A stretch of DNA of 64,000 nt from Verrucomicrobia bacterium LP2A (lineage in GTDB: Bacteria; Verrucomicrobiota; Verrucomicrobiia; Methylacidiphilales; Methylacidiphilaceae), in the NCBI GenBank assembly GCA_000526255.1, contig JAFS01000001.1, forward strand, positions 620,001-684,000, read 5' to 3'. Made by a program: the position numbers and the translations under genes. Positions within the stretch are counted from its first letter, which is position 1, and every line of letters starts with the position of its first letter. Shown here in pieces: positions 1 to 8,255 of the stretch. The notes under the pieces are model-generated. The model was not told where the DNA came from, searched no databases, and saw only the letters and a list, made by a program, of their open reading frames with translations.

Positions 1-1
1 C

Positions 2-1171
2 CGTATCGCCGGCTGTCTCCACATGACGGTGGAGACCGCGGTCCTCGTCGAAACCTTGCTCGCTCTCGGAGCGGAGGTGCGGTGGAGCTCCTGCAATATC
101 TTTTCGACGCAGGATCATGCAGCGGCCGCGCTCGCCGCCCGCGGCATCCCGGTCTTTGCCTGGAAAGGGGAGACCGAGGATGAATACCTCTGGTGCATCG
201 AACAGACGCTCCGCTGGCCCAACGGTTCGCCCCTCAACATGATCCTCGATGACGGGGGCGATCTGACCGAGCTCGTGCATGAGAAGCATCCCGAGCTCCT
301 TCCGGGCATTTACGGCATCTCCGAAGAGACCACGACCGGAGTCCATCGCCTGGCACGGCGCGGCGCCAAGGGAACCTTGGGAACGGCGGCCTTCAACGTG
401 AACGATTCTTGCACCAAGAGCAAGTTCGACAACCTCTACGGCTGCCGGGAGTCGTTCCTCGACGGAGTCAAGAGGGCGACCGATGTCATGGTCGCCGGAA
501 AGACGGTCGTCGTCTGCGGATTCGGAGACGTGGGAAAAGGGTGCGCCCGCTCCGCCCGGGGAATGGGCGCGCGCGTGGTGATCACCGAGGTCGACCCGAT
601 CAACGCTCTTCAGGCGGCGATGGAGGGTTACGAGGTGACCGTGCTCGAGGAGATCGCTCCGACCGGGGATATCTTCGTCACCACGACCGGCTGCATTCAT
701 GTGATTCGGCGGGAGCACATAGACCAGATGAAAAGCGGGGCAATCGTCTGCAATATCGGCCACTTCGACAGCGAAATCGACGTAGCGACCCTCTACAACG
801 ATGCGAGCCTCCGTCGGGTCGAGATCAAGCCTCAGGTGGATCTTTTCGTCTGGCCGGACGGCAAGCGGCTTTTCGTCCTGGCCGAAGGACGGCTCGTGAA
901 CCTCGGTTGCGCCACGGGGCATCCGAGCTTTGTCATGAGTGCCAGCTTCACCAACCAGGTATTGGCTCAAATCGAGCTGTGGAGAGAACGGGAGAGCGGA
1001 CGCTATGCTCGCGGTCATCTCTACGTCCTTCCGAAGATCCTCGACGAGCGGGTAGCCCGGCTCCACCTGGAACACTTGGGGGTCAAGCTCACCCGCTTGA
1101 CCGCAGAGCAGGCGGAATATCTGGGCGTCCCCGTCGATGGACCCTACAAGCCGGAACTCTACCGGTACTGA
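2..1171 (+). CDS. ahcY: Adenosylhomocysteinase, 5' end outside the window
   Basis: S-adenosyl-L-homocysteine hydrolase splits SAH into adenosine and homocysteine in the cytoplasm and so keeps methylation reactions running. The reading frame is open from base 2 (RIAGCLHMT...), which is the conserved family segment before the first internal ATG at 23, so the true start lies upstream of the window; 389 residues are visible. The Rossmann NAD motif [10 protein letters not shown] and the preceding [17 protein letters not shown] block are intact, and the protein ends in the family signature [11 protein letters not shown] strong hairpin follows the stop codon. The assignment is secure; only the N-terminal part is missing. 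Confidence 0.97.
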   Translation, partial: RIAGCLHMTVETAVLVETLLALGAEVRWSSCNIFSTQDHAAAALAARGIPVFAWKGETEDEYLWCIEQTLRWPNGSPLNMILDDGGDLTELVHEKHPELLPGIYGISEETTTGVHRLARRGAKGTLGTAAFNVNDSCTKSKFDNLYGCRESFLDGVKRATDVMVAGKTVVVCGFGDVGKGCARSARGMGARVVITEVDPINALQAAMEGYEVTVLEEIAPTGDIFVTTTGCIHVIRREHIDQMKSGAIVCNIGHFDSEIDVATLYNDASLRRVEIKPQVDLFVWPDGKRLFVLAEGRLVNLGCATGHPSFVMSASFTNQVLAQIELWRERESGRYARGHLYVLPKILDERVARLHLEHLGVKLTRLTAEQAEYLGVPVDGPYKPELYRY

Positions 1172-1188
1172 TCGAAGGCTAGCTTGGA

Positions 1189-1241
1189 GAGCCGTCCGGC
1201 GCTCCGCACTTGCGGAGAGAGCCGGACGGCTTTTGGCTTTT
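1189..1241. terminator. Bidirectional Rho-independent terminator between convergent genes
   Basis: GCCGTCCGGC (1191-1200) is the inverted complement of GCCGGACGGC (1221-1230), and the second arm runs straight into TTTTGGCTTTT. The hairpin lies between the stop of ahcY and the stop of the cytochrome gene on the other strand, so it probably ends transcription from the left. The U-tract is good only in the plus direction. Confidence 0.8.
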
Positions 1242-1703
1242 CTATGGGCTCGGCTTGGGTTTTGGCTCGGGAGCGGAAGGCTGCGTCTTGACAGGACTAT
1301 AGTGCTTCTGGAGATAATCGACGATCTGTCCGACCATCTCCGTCGGAATCGGAGCGCCAAGGTGGATCATCTTGTCCACCTCCTTCTTCCAGAACTCGGG
1401 CGGGAAGCGAGGCTGGACGCCGATCAGGGTCACGCTGTGGCAGATCGAGCAGTAGCTTTCGACGAGCTCTTGCCCGGTTCCTCGCGCAAGGGGAGTGGGA
1501 GCCAAGGGATAGGCTCCCACGGAATAGGTCGAGCTCGTGTTGCCCGGGTAAGGGGAAGTCGGCAAGAGCAATCCGCTCGAATCGAGAGCGTACACCCCGG
1601 CTTCAGAGAGCCCGTCGGGGTTCGTCGGAGTGGAGCCAGCGCTGCCGGGCAGCGTCCAGAGCAGCAGGGCTGCGGCAGCGGCCATGAATCGGTGCCGGTT
1701 CAC
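1242..1703 (-). CDS. Periplasmic monoheme c-type cytochrome, sulfite dehydrogenase partner
   Basis: A small exported cytochrome of 153 residues with one heme-binding CSICH motif (C85, C88, H89) after an N-terminal hydrophobic signal segment (residues about 7-23). The GTG start overlaps the stop of the preceding molybdoenzyme gene in a GTGA, which indicates translational coupling and favours this start over the much longer open frame upstream. The arrangement catalytic subunit then cytochrome resembles the SorAB/SoxCD types of sulfite dehydrogenase, in which the cytochrome takes electrons from the molybdenum centre. The C-terminus is proline and lysine rich (PEPKPKPSP). The partner role is inferred from gene order. 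Confidence 0.8.
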   Translation of the reverse strand: MNRHRFMAAAAALLLWTLPGSAGSTPTNPDGLSEAGVYALDSSGLLLPTSPYPGNTSSTYSVGAYPLAPTPLARGTGQELVESYCSICHSVTLIGVQPRFPPEFWKKEVDKMIHLGAPIPTEMVGQIVDYLQKHYSPVKTQPSAPEPKPKPSP

Positions 1704-3010
1704 GCAGCCTCCCCGACGAAAACGGTCTGCGTTTCGACCTGATTCCATGCGTATCCTCCGGGATTCCAGATCGGCTCCGTCGGCTGGGCATTGCCTTTTC
1801 CGTCGGTCGCCCGGCAGCGAAGCTCGTAGACTCCCGGCCGCTGCGGGGTCCAAGGAAGCCTCCAGCCGCGGAAGGAGTAGGGTCCCAGGTCCGGATCGAG
1901 ACGGGCGAGTCTCCAGCTCCGGCCTCCGTCGGTGGAAACCTCGACCTGCCGAATGCCTCCCGACCCGCTGAACGCAATGCCCTTCACTTCGATCGGGAGA
2001 CGAACCACGAGCTTGGACGAGCCGTCCGGCCGAACGAAAAAGGAGCGGACTGGCATGGGCACGCTGCTGGCTGCGATGGTGGCAAGCTTCCCAGTGGCAA
2101 CTTCGGCCGGGGTTACCGAGTGGCGCGCGTTGTCGGGAAGGCGGTAGGCCTCGAGCATCCAGTGGCTCCGATCGGGCTCGGAAAGCGCCTCGATCCAGCT
2201 CAGGTGCTTGACCCAGCAGGTGGAGAAGCGACCGGGCACGACCAAGCGGACAGGGAAGCCGTTCAGCATGGGCAGAGGCTCTCCATTCATCTGGTAGGCG
2301 ACGATGCACTGCGCGAGGATCGGGTCTCCCACGTCGAGCGACTTGGCATAAGAGTGGGCCGGGGTCCCTTCGGCGCTCCGACCGGAATCGAGCCCTTGGA
2401 ATCGGAGTGCCACAGTACCGGGCCGCACTCCCGCCCGGTGGAGGAGATCCATGAGCCGGACTCCCGTCCAACGGGCATTTCCCATCCCTTCGTTGCCCCA
2501 TTGGGTTCCTGGCACTCGGGGGGCGAAGCGGCTTCGCGAGTTTCCCGTGCACTGATTGACAGCGACCACGGTGACCGGCTCGAAGCGAGAGAGCAGCTGC
2601 TCGAACGAGAGCTCAAGCGGCTTGGCAACGTTGCCGCGAACCAAAAGCCGCCAGTGGGAAAGATCGATCGCATTGGGGATAACATCGAGATGGTAGCGGA
2701 CGAAGAAGGCTGCGTTCGGCGTCAAGAGGGAGTCGAAAAAGGGGCGGGGGGTTCCCAGGACGATCGGACGATCGCTGAACCGAATGAGCGGAAGCTTTTG
2801 GGGTACCTGGGCCATCGGCAGAGCGGCGTTCCAGTGCGTATCGGGAAGGGAAAGAGCGGAGGAGCCAGTGCCGTCTTCGGCGCGGACCAGCCGCGGCAGC
2901 GGAAGGGCGGTCCCAAGAAGGCCCGTCAAAATCTGGAGGGCCCTTCTGCGGGAATATCCCGGAGCGGAAAGTTTGCCCGGATCAGGAAGATCGCCCTGTT
3001 GATATGACAT
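1700..3010 (-). CDS. Tat-exported molybdopterin oxidoreductase, sulfite oxidase family (SorA/SoxC-like)
   Basis: This 436-residue protein has the sulfite oxidase fold: an oxidoreductase molybdopterin-binding domain (about residues 85-310) and a C-terminal Mo-co dimerisation domain (about 320-430, with the STDGGRSW block). C154 in VNQCTGNSRS is the expected molybdenum ligand. Residues 19-44 look like a Tat leader (SRRRALQILTG followed by a hydrophobic run and ARA-like end), fitting export with folded cofactor. The ATG chosen comes just before the twin-arginine region; the open frame extends further upstream but without a better site. The downstream gene is its likely cytochrome acceptor. The probable reaction is oxidation of sulfite to sulfate in the periplasm, but other substrates are possible in this family. 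Confidence 0.85.
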   Translation of the reverse strand: MSYQQGDLPDPGKLSAPGYSRRRALQILTGLLGTALPLPRLVRAEDGTGSSALSLPDTHWNAALPMAQVPQKLPLIRFSDRPIVLGTPRPFFDSLLTPNAAFFVRYHLDVIPNAIDLSHWRLLVRGNVAKPLELSFEQLLSRFEPVTVVAVNQCTGNSRSRFAPRVPGTQWGNEGMGNARWTGVRLMDLLHRAGVRPGTVALRFQGLDSGRSAEGTPAHSYAKSLDVGDPILAQCIVAYQMNGEPLPMLNGFPVRLVVPGRFSTCWVKHLSWIEALSEPDRSHWMLEAYRLPDNARHSVTPAEVATGKLATIAASSVPMPVRSFFVRPDGSSKLVVRLPIEVKGIAFSGSGGIRQVEVSTDGGRSWRLARLDPDLGPYSFRGWRLPWTPQRPGVYELRCRATDGKGNAQPTEPIWNPGGYAWNQVETQTVFVGEAA

Positions 3011-3207
3011 CTTGGCTAAAGTTAGCCGAGGGGGGTCCGGAGAGTCAAGGCGACGGATCGGAAAGCGAAGGGCAGGGGAAAAGCATCCTCGCTGCGCCAA
3101 GGCGGCGTTTCCCCGGGAATGGACGGCGATTCAGAGTGGCTCGATCGAACTTGCGCGGCGGGTGCCCCTTGGGTGCGGCGGCCGGCTCAGGAATGAACGG
3201 AGCATCC

Positions 3208-3612
3208 TTAAGCCAATGAGGAACGGATGAGGGAGATGATTTTCTTATCGAAAGCCATCACTTCCTGATTTTTCCCTTGCAAATGATGCCGTTGGGCTAG
3301 GGCGGCGAGGGTGTTGAAATAGACCTCGCTGCGGCCATGGGCCTCCTGTCGGATCAGGATCCGACTGGGGAGGTCGATGGCGAGGGTGGGAGCCATGAGC
3401 ATCAAGGGCGTGCCCCCTTTGGGGTTGCCAAAAACCAGGACTTGGGTCGGTGGCAATTCCAGTCCGACTTCCTGCGCCGCTGCGGCATGGTCGAAAATGG
3501 CAAAGATGCGAAAGCCTTCTGCGCTCAGGGCCTCCGTCAGGTGCCGCCGAGTTTCATCGACGTTGTGGAACGAAAGGTGGCGGAAAAGGCCATGGATGAC
3601 GAGATCCGACAT
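3208..3612 (-). CDS. DUF302 family protein
   Basis: This 134-residue protein matches the DUF302 pattern: a short alpha/beta fold with FRIFAIFDHAAAAQEVGL, then VLVFGNPKGGTPLM, then LPSRILI followed by a helix. Members are small cytoplasmic proteins of unknown biochemical function; several are linked to stress or metal responses. There is no signal peptide. It is transcribed in the same direction as the sulfite dehydrogenase pair but sits about 200 bases upstream of it, so a separate promoter is likely. Confidence 0.85.
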   Translation of the reverse strand: MSDLVIHGLFRHLSFHNVDETRRHLTEALSAEGFRIFAIFDHAAAAQEVGLELPPTQVLVFGNPKGGTPLMLMAPTLAIDLPSRILIRQEAHGRSEVYFNTLAALAQRHHLQGKNQEVMAFDKKIISLIRSSLA

Positions 3613-4012
3613 CGAATCGCTCCGGACCGGAATTGGCAGGGATCGCTGGCAGGAGGCTAATCCAACGTGGTTTCGTTGTCGAGACGGTGCAGGAGGTGGC
3701 CTTTTTGATCAGCCACACGGCTGGTTCAGAGGTCCGACTCGCAATCGACGGGCTGCATGCCTCACTCGACGTAGCGGCGAAACGGGCGCGGCCAGATTGC
3801 CCCAGAGCGCTTTGCGATCGCGATTCTTCGGAGGGTTCTGGCTGCCGTGGGGGTTGGCTGGCTTTTCTGGTCCTGGGGTTTTTCGTTTTCGAGGTCTTCG
3901 GTAAGCTCTTCTTTCACCGTATCTTCAGAAAAGCAGATTGCATGCCAGCGGAGCCACGTTTTCCAGCGCTCGGATGCGGAAAGTTGAGGGCTTTCAGGGT
4001 GCCGTATTGTGC
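3613..4012. other. Intergenic stretch without a confident gene
   Basis: About 400 bases between rsmD and the DUF302 gene. A minus-strand frame (3762-4079) overlaps the 3' end of rsmD and encodes an acidic-then-basic sequence with no recognisable family; it lacks a start outside rsmD, so it is not called as a gene. No clear hairpin or repeat is visible. Confidence 0.4.
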
Positions 4013-4561
4013 CTATCTTCCGATCTCCATCATGACGACGACCGTTTCCCCCGTCCTTCGCTGCCACCGGACGTTCCAAGGGCCGGGATGTTCGAGTCGG
4101 TTGCGGCGGAAAAACTCCCAGAGAAAAAGTCCGTGGGGAGCCAGTCGTGGCGGGACCAAGGAGAGCAGGGGGTGCTCGTCGAGGAGGAGTTCTCGCTTTT
4201 CGTAGGGTGGAGAGGCAAAGACGAGGTCATACGGATGGCAGTCCCTCGAGAGAAAGCGAAGCACATCGACTTCAACCACGCGCCCCGAGAACCCCGTCTT
4301 GGCGAGATTGTTCCGGATCGCCTGGCAGCACGCGGCAGACAAGTCGACGAAGGTCGCTTCCCTTGCCCCTCGGCTCAAGGATTCGATGCCAAGCGAGCCC
4401 GTGCCGGCGTAGAGATCGAGCACCCGCTTGCCGATGATCCATTCTCCGAGCGAGGAGAAGATCGCTCCCTTCACGCGACCGAGGGCTGGCCGGATTTCGA
4501 CGCCGTGGGGAACTTCCAGGAAAAGGCCGCCGGCGGTGCCGGAGATCACCCGCAGCGCCAT
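4013..4561 (-). CDS. rsmD: 16S rRNA (guanine-966-N2)-methyltransferase RsmD
   Basis: A SAM-dependent methyltransferase of 182 residues that modifies G966 of 16S rRNA on the assembled small subunit. Motif I is DLYAGTGSLGIE (residues 49-60) and the catalytic motif IV is ASPPY (116-120), the form used by N2-guanine enzymes. The start MALRVISG aligns with the usual N-terminus (RIIAG-like); an in-frame extension upstream reads into the gap and is not conserved in character. It lies 28 bases downstream of the AsmA-like gene on the same strand, suggesting one transcript. Confidence 0.92.
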   Translation of the reverse strand: MALRVISGTAGGLFLEVPHGVEIRPALGRVKGAIFSSLGEWIIGKRVLDLYAGTGSLGIESLSRGAREATFVDLSAACCQAIRNNLAKTGFSGRVVEVDVLRFLSRDCHPYDLVFASPPYEKRELLLDEHPLLSLVPPRLAPHGLFLWEFFRRNRLEHPGPWNVRWQRRTGETVVVMMEIGR

Positions 4562-4589
4562 GGGTGAAACAGATCTCCCTCTTTCGGGT

Positions 4590-5942
4590 TCATGGAACGA
4601 TGACCGAGGGAGGGCGTCCCGGATCGTTCCGTCGGAGCGCAAAGTTTTCGAGCAGGTGTGCCTCCGGGTTCTGAATCGTTCCCTTCAGCGTGAGGACGAT
4701 CGACTGCGATCGGTCCTGCAGAAAGCGAAGCTGGCGTGCGATCAGATCGGGAAGCCGATGAAGGATCGAGTCCTGCAAGTGGACGCGGAGGATGAGGCGC
4801 AAGGAGGAGTCGAAAGCCACCGATCCCTCTCCCGACAGGGAGAAGTTCGGGGAGCGGAAGAGGAGGTTGGAAAAGATCACGGCTCCCTCTTGAATCCGAA
4901 ACTGCCCGCTGCATTCGGAGAAGTCGGGCTGGGCAAGGCTGCTTTCTCGGAAAGTGGTTGCCAGTGCCGAGAAGAGGGAGACGTTCTCGACGTGTCCGTC
5001 CTTCACGGAGAATGACCCGCGTCCGGCAAGCGTTTTCGGAGAGAGCGGTCGGCCGTGGGATTCTAGCTCGACGGAGAGTCGGCCCTGGGCGCTCTGCTCG
5101 TTGTACCGGAGCGCCGCGAGGAATTCGCGGAGGTCGAGATCAGTCCCCTTGAGATGTATTCCGAAGTCACCCGCAGGGGAATCCGAAGGAAGCTGCGTGA
5201 GGGAGGTTTCGATGCGTCCACCGAGGGAGATCGCTTGGAGCCGGGAAAGGATCAAACGCGAAGCATCGATCGTATACTGTGCCAGAAGTTGACTGCAGGA
5301 AAAGCGTCCGAGAACCCGCATCCAGCCAGCGGTAACGGTTCCCTTTCCGGAGACCAAGCCTCCCTTTTCCTGGAGCGGGCCGTTGGTGAACATCTGCCCG
5401 ATCTCCATGAGAGGGGACCGATCCGGAAGAAGGAGAGCCGCGCTGCCGTTCGCAATGTCCAGGGAGCCCACGCGCCAGGGAACGAGCCGGGCCCGCGCGA
5501 GAATCAGCGGAGATCCCGGCTTGGTCGGATCCTCGTCGATCAGCGGCAGCAGAAGCCTGCCTTCCTTGTCCAGCTGGAAGGAGAAGATTGGCCCTTCCAG
5601 CCGGGTGCGGCGAAGGTAAAACCCCTTGGTGAGAAGGCTGGGAAGGGAATACTCGAAGCGCGCCTCTTTGGCGGCGATGAGAGCGGGAGCGATTTCGCTC
5701 GCTGGATTGTCAATCCGAAGATCGTGCAGCGTAATTTCGGCTGGCGGCTTCCACTCCGCCGAGGAGAACCGGACAGAGCTGCCCAGCGCCTCTCCCAGAG
5801 CCCATTCCAGATAGGCGGCGGCCCGGCGGCCCGATACCCACTGCTTGAGGCCCTGCTCCGCAAGGAAAAAAAAGACGATTGCGGCCAAGACGAGGCCAAT
5901 CGCAAACTCTCCGAGATGTCGCAACAGGCGCACCGCTCGCAA
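4590..5942 (-). CDS. AsmA-like / DUF3971-type inner-membrane anchored protein
   Basis: The 450-residue product begins with a transmembrane helix (about residues 12-30, FAIGLVLAAIVFFFLAEQG) followed by a long periplasmic beta-rich region. Blocks such as LRIDNPA, the ARFEYSLPSLL segment and the C-terminal AGRGSFSVKDG and SGEGSVAFDSSLRLILRVHL repeats are typical of AsmA-like proteins, which are thought to help move lipids between membranes. The start is TTG at 5942 or GTG at 5933; no good ribosome binding site decides between them. It is divergent from the kinase-like gene, only 32 bases away, so the two promoters must overlap. Confidence 0.75.
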   Translation of the reverse strand: MRAVRLLRHLGEFAIGLVLAAIVFFFLAEQGLKQWVSGRRAAAYLEWALGEALGSSVRFSSAEWKPPAEITLHDLRIDNPASEIAPALIAAKEARFEYSLPSLLTKGFYLRRTRLEGPIFSFQLDKEGRLLLPLIDEDPTKPGSPLILARARLVPWRVGSLDIANGSAALLLPDRSPLMEIGQMFTNGPLQEKGGLVSGKGTVTAGWMRVLGRFSCSQLLAQYTIDASRLILSRLQAISLGGRIETSLTQLPSDSPAGDFGIHLKGTDLDLREFLAALRYNEQSAQGRLSVELESHGRPLSPKTLAGRGSFSVKDGHVENVSLFSALATTFRESSLAQPDFSECSGQFRIQEGAVIFSNLLFRSPNFSLSGEGSVAFDSSLRLILRVHLQDSILHRLPDLIARQLRFLQDRSQSIVLTLKGTIQNPEAHLLENFALRRNDPGRPPSVIVP

Positions 5943-5974
5943 TTAGGCAAGACTTCGTAAGGATTTTCCAGCAA

Positions 5975-6832
5975 ATGAATCGCGTCTGTATCATTTTTAA
6001 TCCGGCGGCACGCGGAGAGAAGGCCCGGAGGATCTTCGACCGGCTTCGCAGGGCGGCCGGGGATGCCGTGATCCGCGTCACCAAGTTTCCCGGAGACGCG
6101 GAAGCGCAAACGGAGCGGGCTCTGGAACAAGGATATCGGACCGTGGTGGCCGCCGGGGGAGACGGGACCGTAAACGAAGTTGTCAACGGCCTCAACGGGA
6201 CGGCGGCGACTCTGGGGATCTTGCCGCTCGGCACGATCAATGTCTTTGCCATGGAGTTGGGCATTCCTGTCCATCTCGAGAGCGCGTGGGAAATCATCCA
6301 GGGAGGAAAGACTCGGAAGGTCGACCTTCCCCGCGTCGGCGGGCAGCGCTTCGTTCAGCTGGCGGGTGTGGGCTTGGATGCCGAGATCCTTGCCCGGACC
6401 AGCTGGTGGACCCGGAAGACCTTCGGTCCGCTGAGCTACGTGCTTACCGCGGTGGGCCTTCTCGGACGCTCCGCCCCACCGTTGACAGTGACGATCGACG
6501 AAAAGGAGGAACAGCAAGGACGCTTCCTGCTGGTCGGAAATGGGCGCTTTTACGGCGGCCGCTTTGCCGTCTTTCCCGATGCCAAGCTCGACGACGGCCT
6601 TCTCGACGGGTGCCTCTTCGCGGAGCTCAATGCCGTCGCCGTCGCCCGTTATGTGCAAGGCGTGATTTCTCGCCGGCATACGCACTTTTCCGATGTCTTC
6701 TATTTTCAGGCAAAGACCCTGACCGTCCAATGCGATCGTCCAGCACCCCTGGAAGTCGATGGAGAGCTCTATGGCCACACTCCCTGCTCCTTCTCGGTGG
6801 CTCCGGCCGAGCTGGAGGTCATCGTCCCATGA
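5975..6832 (+). CDS. Diacylglycerol/lipid kinase family protein (YegS/DagK-like)
   Basis: This 285-residue protein has the DAGK catalytic fold: IIFNPAARG near the N-terminus (residues 6-14), the nucleotide-binding glycine motif VVAAGGDGTVNEVVNGL, then LPLGTINVFA, and a C-terminal half with GRFYGGRF and PDAKLDDGLLDG, as in YegS. Such enzymes phosphorylate diacylglycerol, sphingoid bases or related lipids at the cytoplasmic face of the membrane. The ATG was chosen because homology begins at MNRVCIIFNP; the frame is open further upstream into the divergent gene. The exact lipid substrate cannot be read from the sequence. Confidence 0.88.
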   Translation: MNRVCIIFNPAARGEKARRIFDRLRRAAGDAVIRVTKFPGDAEAQTERALEQGYRTVVAAGGDGTVNEVVNGLNGTAATLGILPLGTINVFAMELGIPVHLESAWEIIQGGKTRKVDLPRVGGQRFVQLAGVGLDAEILARTSWWTRKTFGPLSYVLTAVGLLGRSAPPLTVTIDEKEEQQGRFLLVGNGRFYGGRFAVFPDAKLDDGLLDGCLFAELNAVAVARYVQGVISRRHTHFSDVFYFQAKTLTVQCDRPAPLEVDGELYGHTPCSFSVAPAELEVIVP

Positions 6833-7195
6833 ACCAGAGGGGAGAAGCTCCGGCAGGATGCATCCCTTGCCTTTTCTTCGCCGCTCCCTCTTCGCACGTG
6901 ATTCCCTTCCTTTTCAAGGAGAAGAGCAGGATCGACCACGAGAACGCATGAGGGAAAGAGAGCACTCCGTTCCTCCTCCGTTCAGGGGCGCGCCGGGCAC
7001 AATCGGCAACGGAGATTGCCCCGGCGTTCCTTTTGCTCTCGGACCTGGGCGTGTACGAAGATTGGCGTTGCGCTCGGAGGCAAGCGGGCTCGGATCCGAA
7101 AAAAAGCTGCCGATAGCTTGTGAAAAGGGCTTGTCAGAGCTGCCCCTCTTCGCAATAGTTGAAGCCTTTCACTCGGTTGGGTAACGAGATAAGCG
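6833..7195. other. Leader region upstream of the ribosomal operon
   Basis: About 360 bases with no convincing gene between the lipid kinase and rpsL. It includes the candidate operon promoter near 7131 and a short 5' leader. Open frames here continue from the kinase gene in other frames and have no family features. Confidence 0.5.
7131..7159 (+). promoter_or_regulatory. Candidate sigma-70 promoter for the str-S10-spc operon
   Basis: TTGTCA (7131-7136, five of six matches to the -35 consensus) is separated by 17 bases from AATAGT (7154-7159, four of six for -10). It lies 37 bases before the rpsL start, which fits a short leader. No experimental support. Confidence 0.4.
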
Positions 7196-7627
7196 ATGCC
7201 GACGATCAATCAATTAGTCCGAAAAGGACGAGAGGAGCTGCTGCGCAAAACCAAGGCCCCCGCCTTGGATTGCTGCCCGCAGCGCCGCGGAGTGTGCATT
7301 CAGGTCATGACGCGGACCCCGAAGAAGCCGAATTCCGCTTTGCGCAAGGTTGCCAAGGTTCGGCTCACGAACGGGAAAGAGGTGATCGCGTACATCCCGG
7401 GGGAAGGCCATTCTCTCCAAGAGCATTCGATCGTGTTGATCCGAGGCGGCCGGGTAAAGGACTTGCCGGGCGTGCGGTATCACATCGTCCGCGGCATTCT
7501 CGACGCGGCGGGAGCGGTCGGGCCCAGCAATAGCAACAAGCTGAATCGAAACGTCTCCCGGAGTAAGTACGGTGTCAAGCGGCCGAAGGAAGGGGCTGCC
7601 AAGACGGCAAAGACTGCTAAGAAGTAG
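7196..7627 (+). CDS. rpsL: 30S ribosomal protein S12
   Basis: Universal small-subunit protein at the decoding centre. The [11 protein letters not shown] start, the CPQRRGVC segment and the [11 protein letters not shown] loop that carries the lysine linked to streptomycin sensitivity are all present and unchanged. At 143 residues it is about 20 longer than E. coli S12, the excess being a basic tail ([16 protein letters not shown]). It is the first gene of the long ribosomal operon and is followed 17 bases later by rpsG. Confidence 0.98.
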   Translation: MPTINQLVRKGREELLRKTKAPALDCCPQRRGVCIQVMTRTPKKPNSALRKVAKVRLTNGKEVIAYIPGEGHSLQEHSIVLIRGGRVKDLPGVRYHIVRGILDAAGAVGPSNSNKLNRNVSRSKYGVKRPKEGAAKTAKTAKK

Positions 7628-7644
7628 CGGCAAAGGGCAAGGGT

Positions 7645-8109
7645 ATGCGAAGAAGAAGAGCGGAAAAGCGGCGAACCGCGCCGGATCCGAAGTATGGATC
7701 GGTGCTCGTGCAGCGGTTGATCAGCGTGATCCTTTCCCGGGGCAAGAAGGCGCGGGCCGAGCAGATCGTCTACGGAGCGATCGAGGGAACGGAGCCCAAG
7801 GCTGGCGACCCGGTGGAGACGTTGCAGAAAGCGATTGAAAACGTGAAGCCCCGTCTCGAAGTCAAGTCGCGGCGCGTGGGGGGAGCGACCTACCAGGTGC
7901 CGATCGAGGTTTCTTCTGACCGCCAAGTTTCGCTGGCTCTTCGCTGGATTTTGCGTGCCGCCCGCTCCCGCAAGGGGGTCCCAATGAAGGTTGCGCTCCA
8001 GAATGAATTGCGGGACGCGGCGACCGGCCAGGGCTCGGCGGTGAGGAAAAGGGACGAGGTTCATAAGATGGCGCAGGCGAACCGCGCCTTCGCTCATTTG
8101 CGGTATTAG
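7645..8109 (+). CDS. rpsG: 30S ribosomal protein S7
   Basis: Primary 16S rRNA binding protein that organises the head of the 30S subunit. The RRRAEKR start, the QRLISVILSRGKKARAEQIVY helix and the C-terminal RKRDEVHKMAQANRAFAH block are standard; 154 residues is the normal length. A 146-base spacer separates it from fusA. Confidence 0.98.
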   Translation: MRRRRAEKRRTAPDPKYGSVLVQRLISVILSRGKKARAEQIVYGAIEGTEPKAGDPVETLQKAIENVKPRLEVKSRRVGGATYQVPIEVSSDRQVSLALRWILRAARSRKGVPMKVALQNELRDAATGQGSAVRKRDEVHKMAQANRAFAHLRY

Positions 8110-8255
8110 AGATTTTTCGGTAAATAGTAAGAGCGCGAGACTGGCACCGACGGTCGCTTTACGGCTTGTCGGGAGTAGATTGGGAGCCCGGTGGTTTTCT
8201 GTAGCGGGCCTCCTCGGCGGCGAACAGACAGATTAACGGATAAGGAAGCTTCTCT

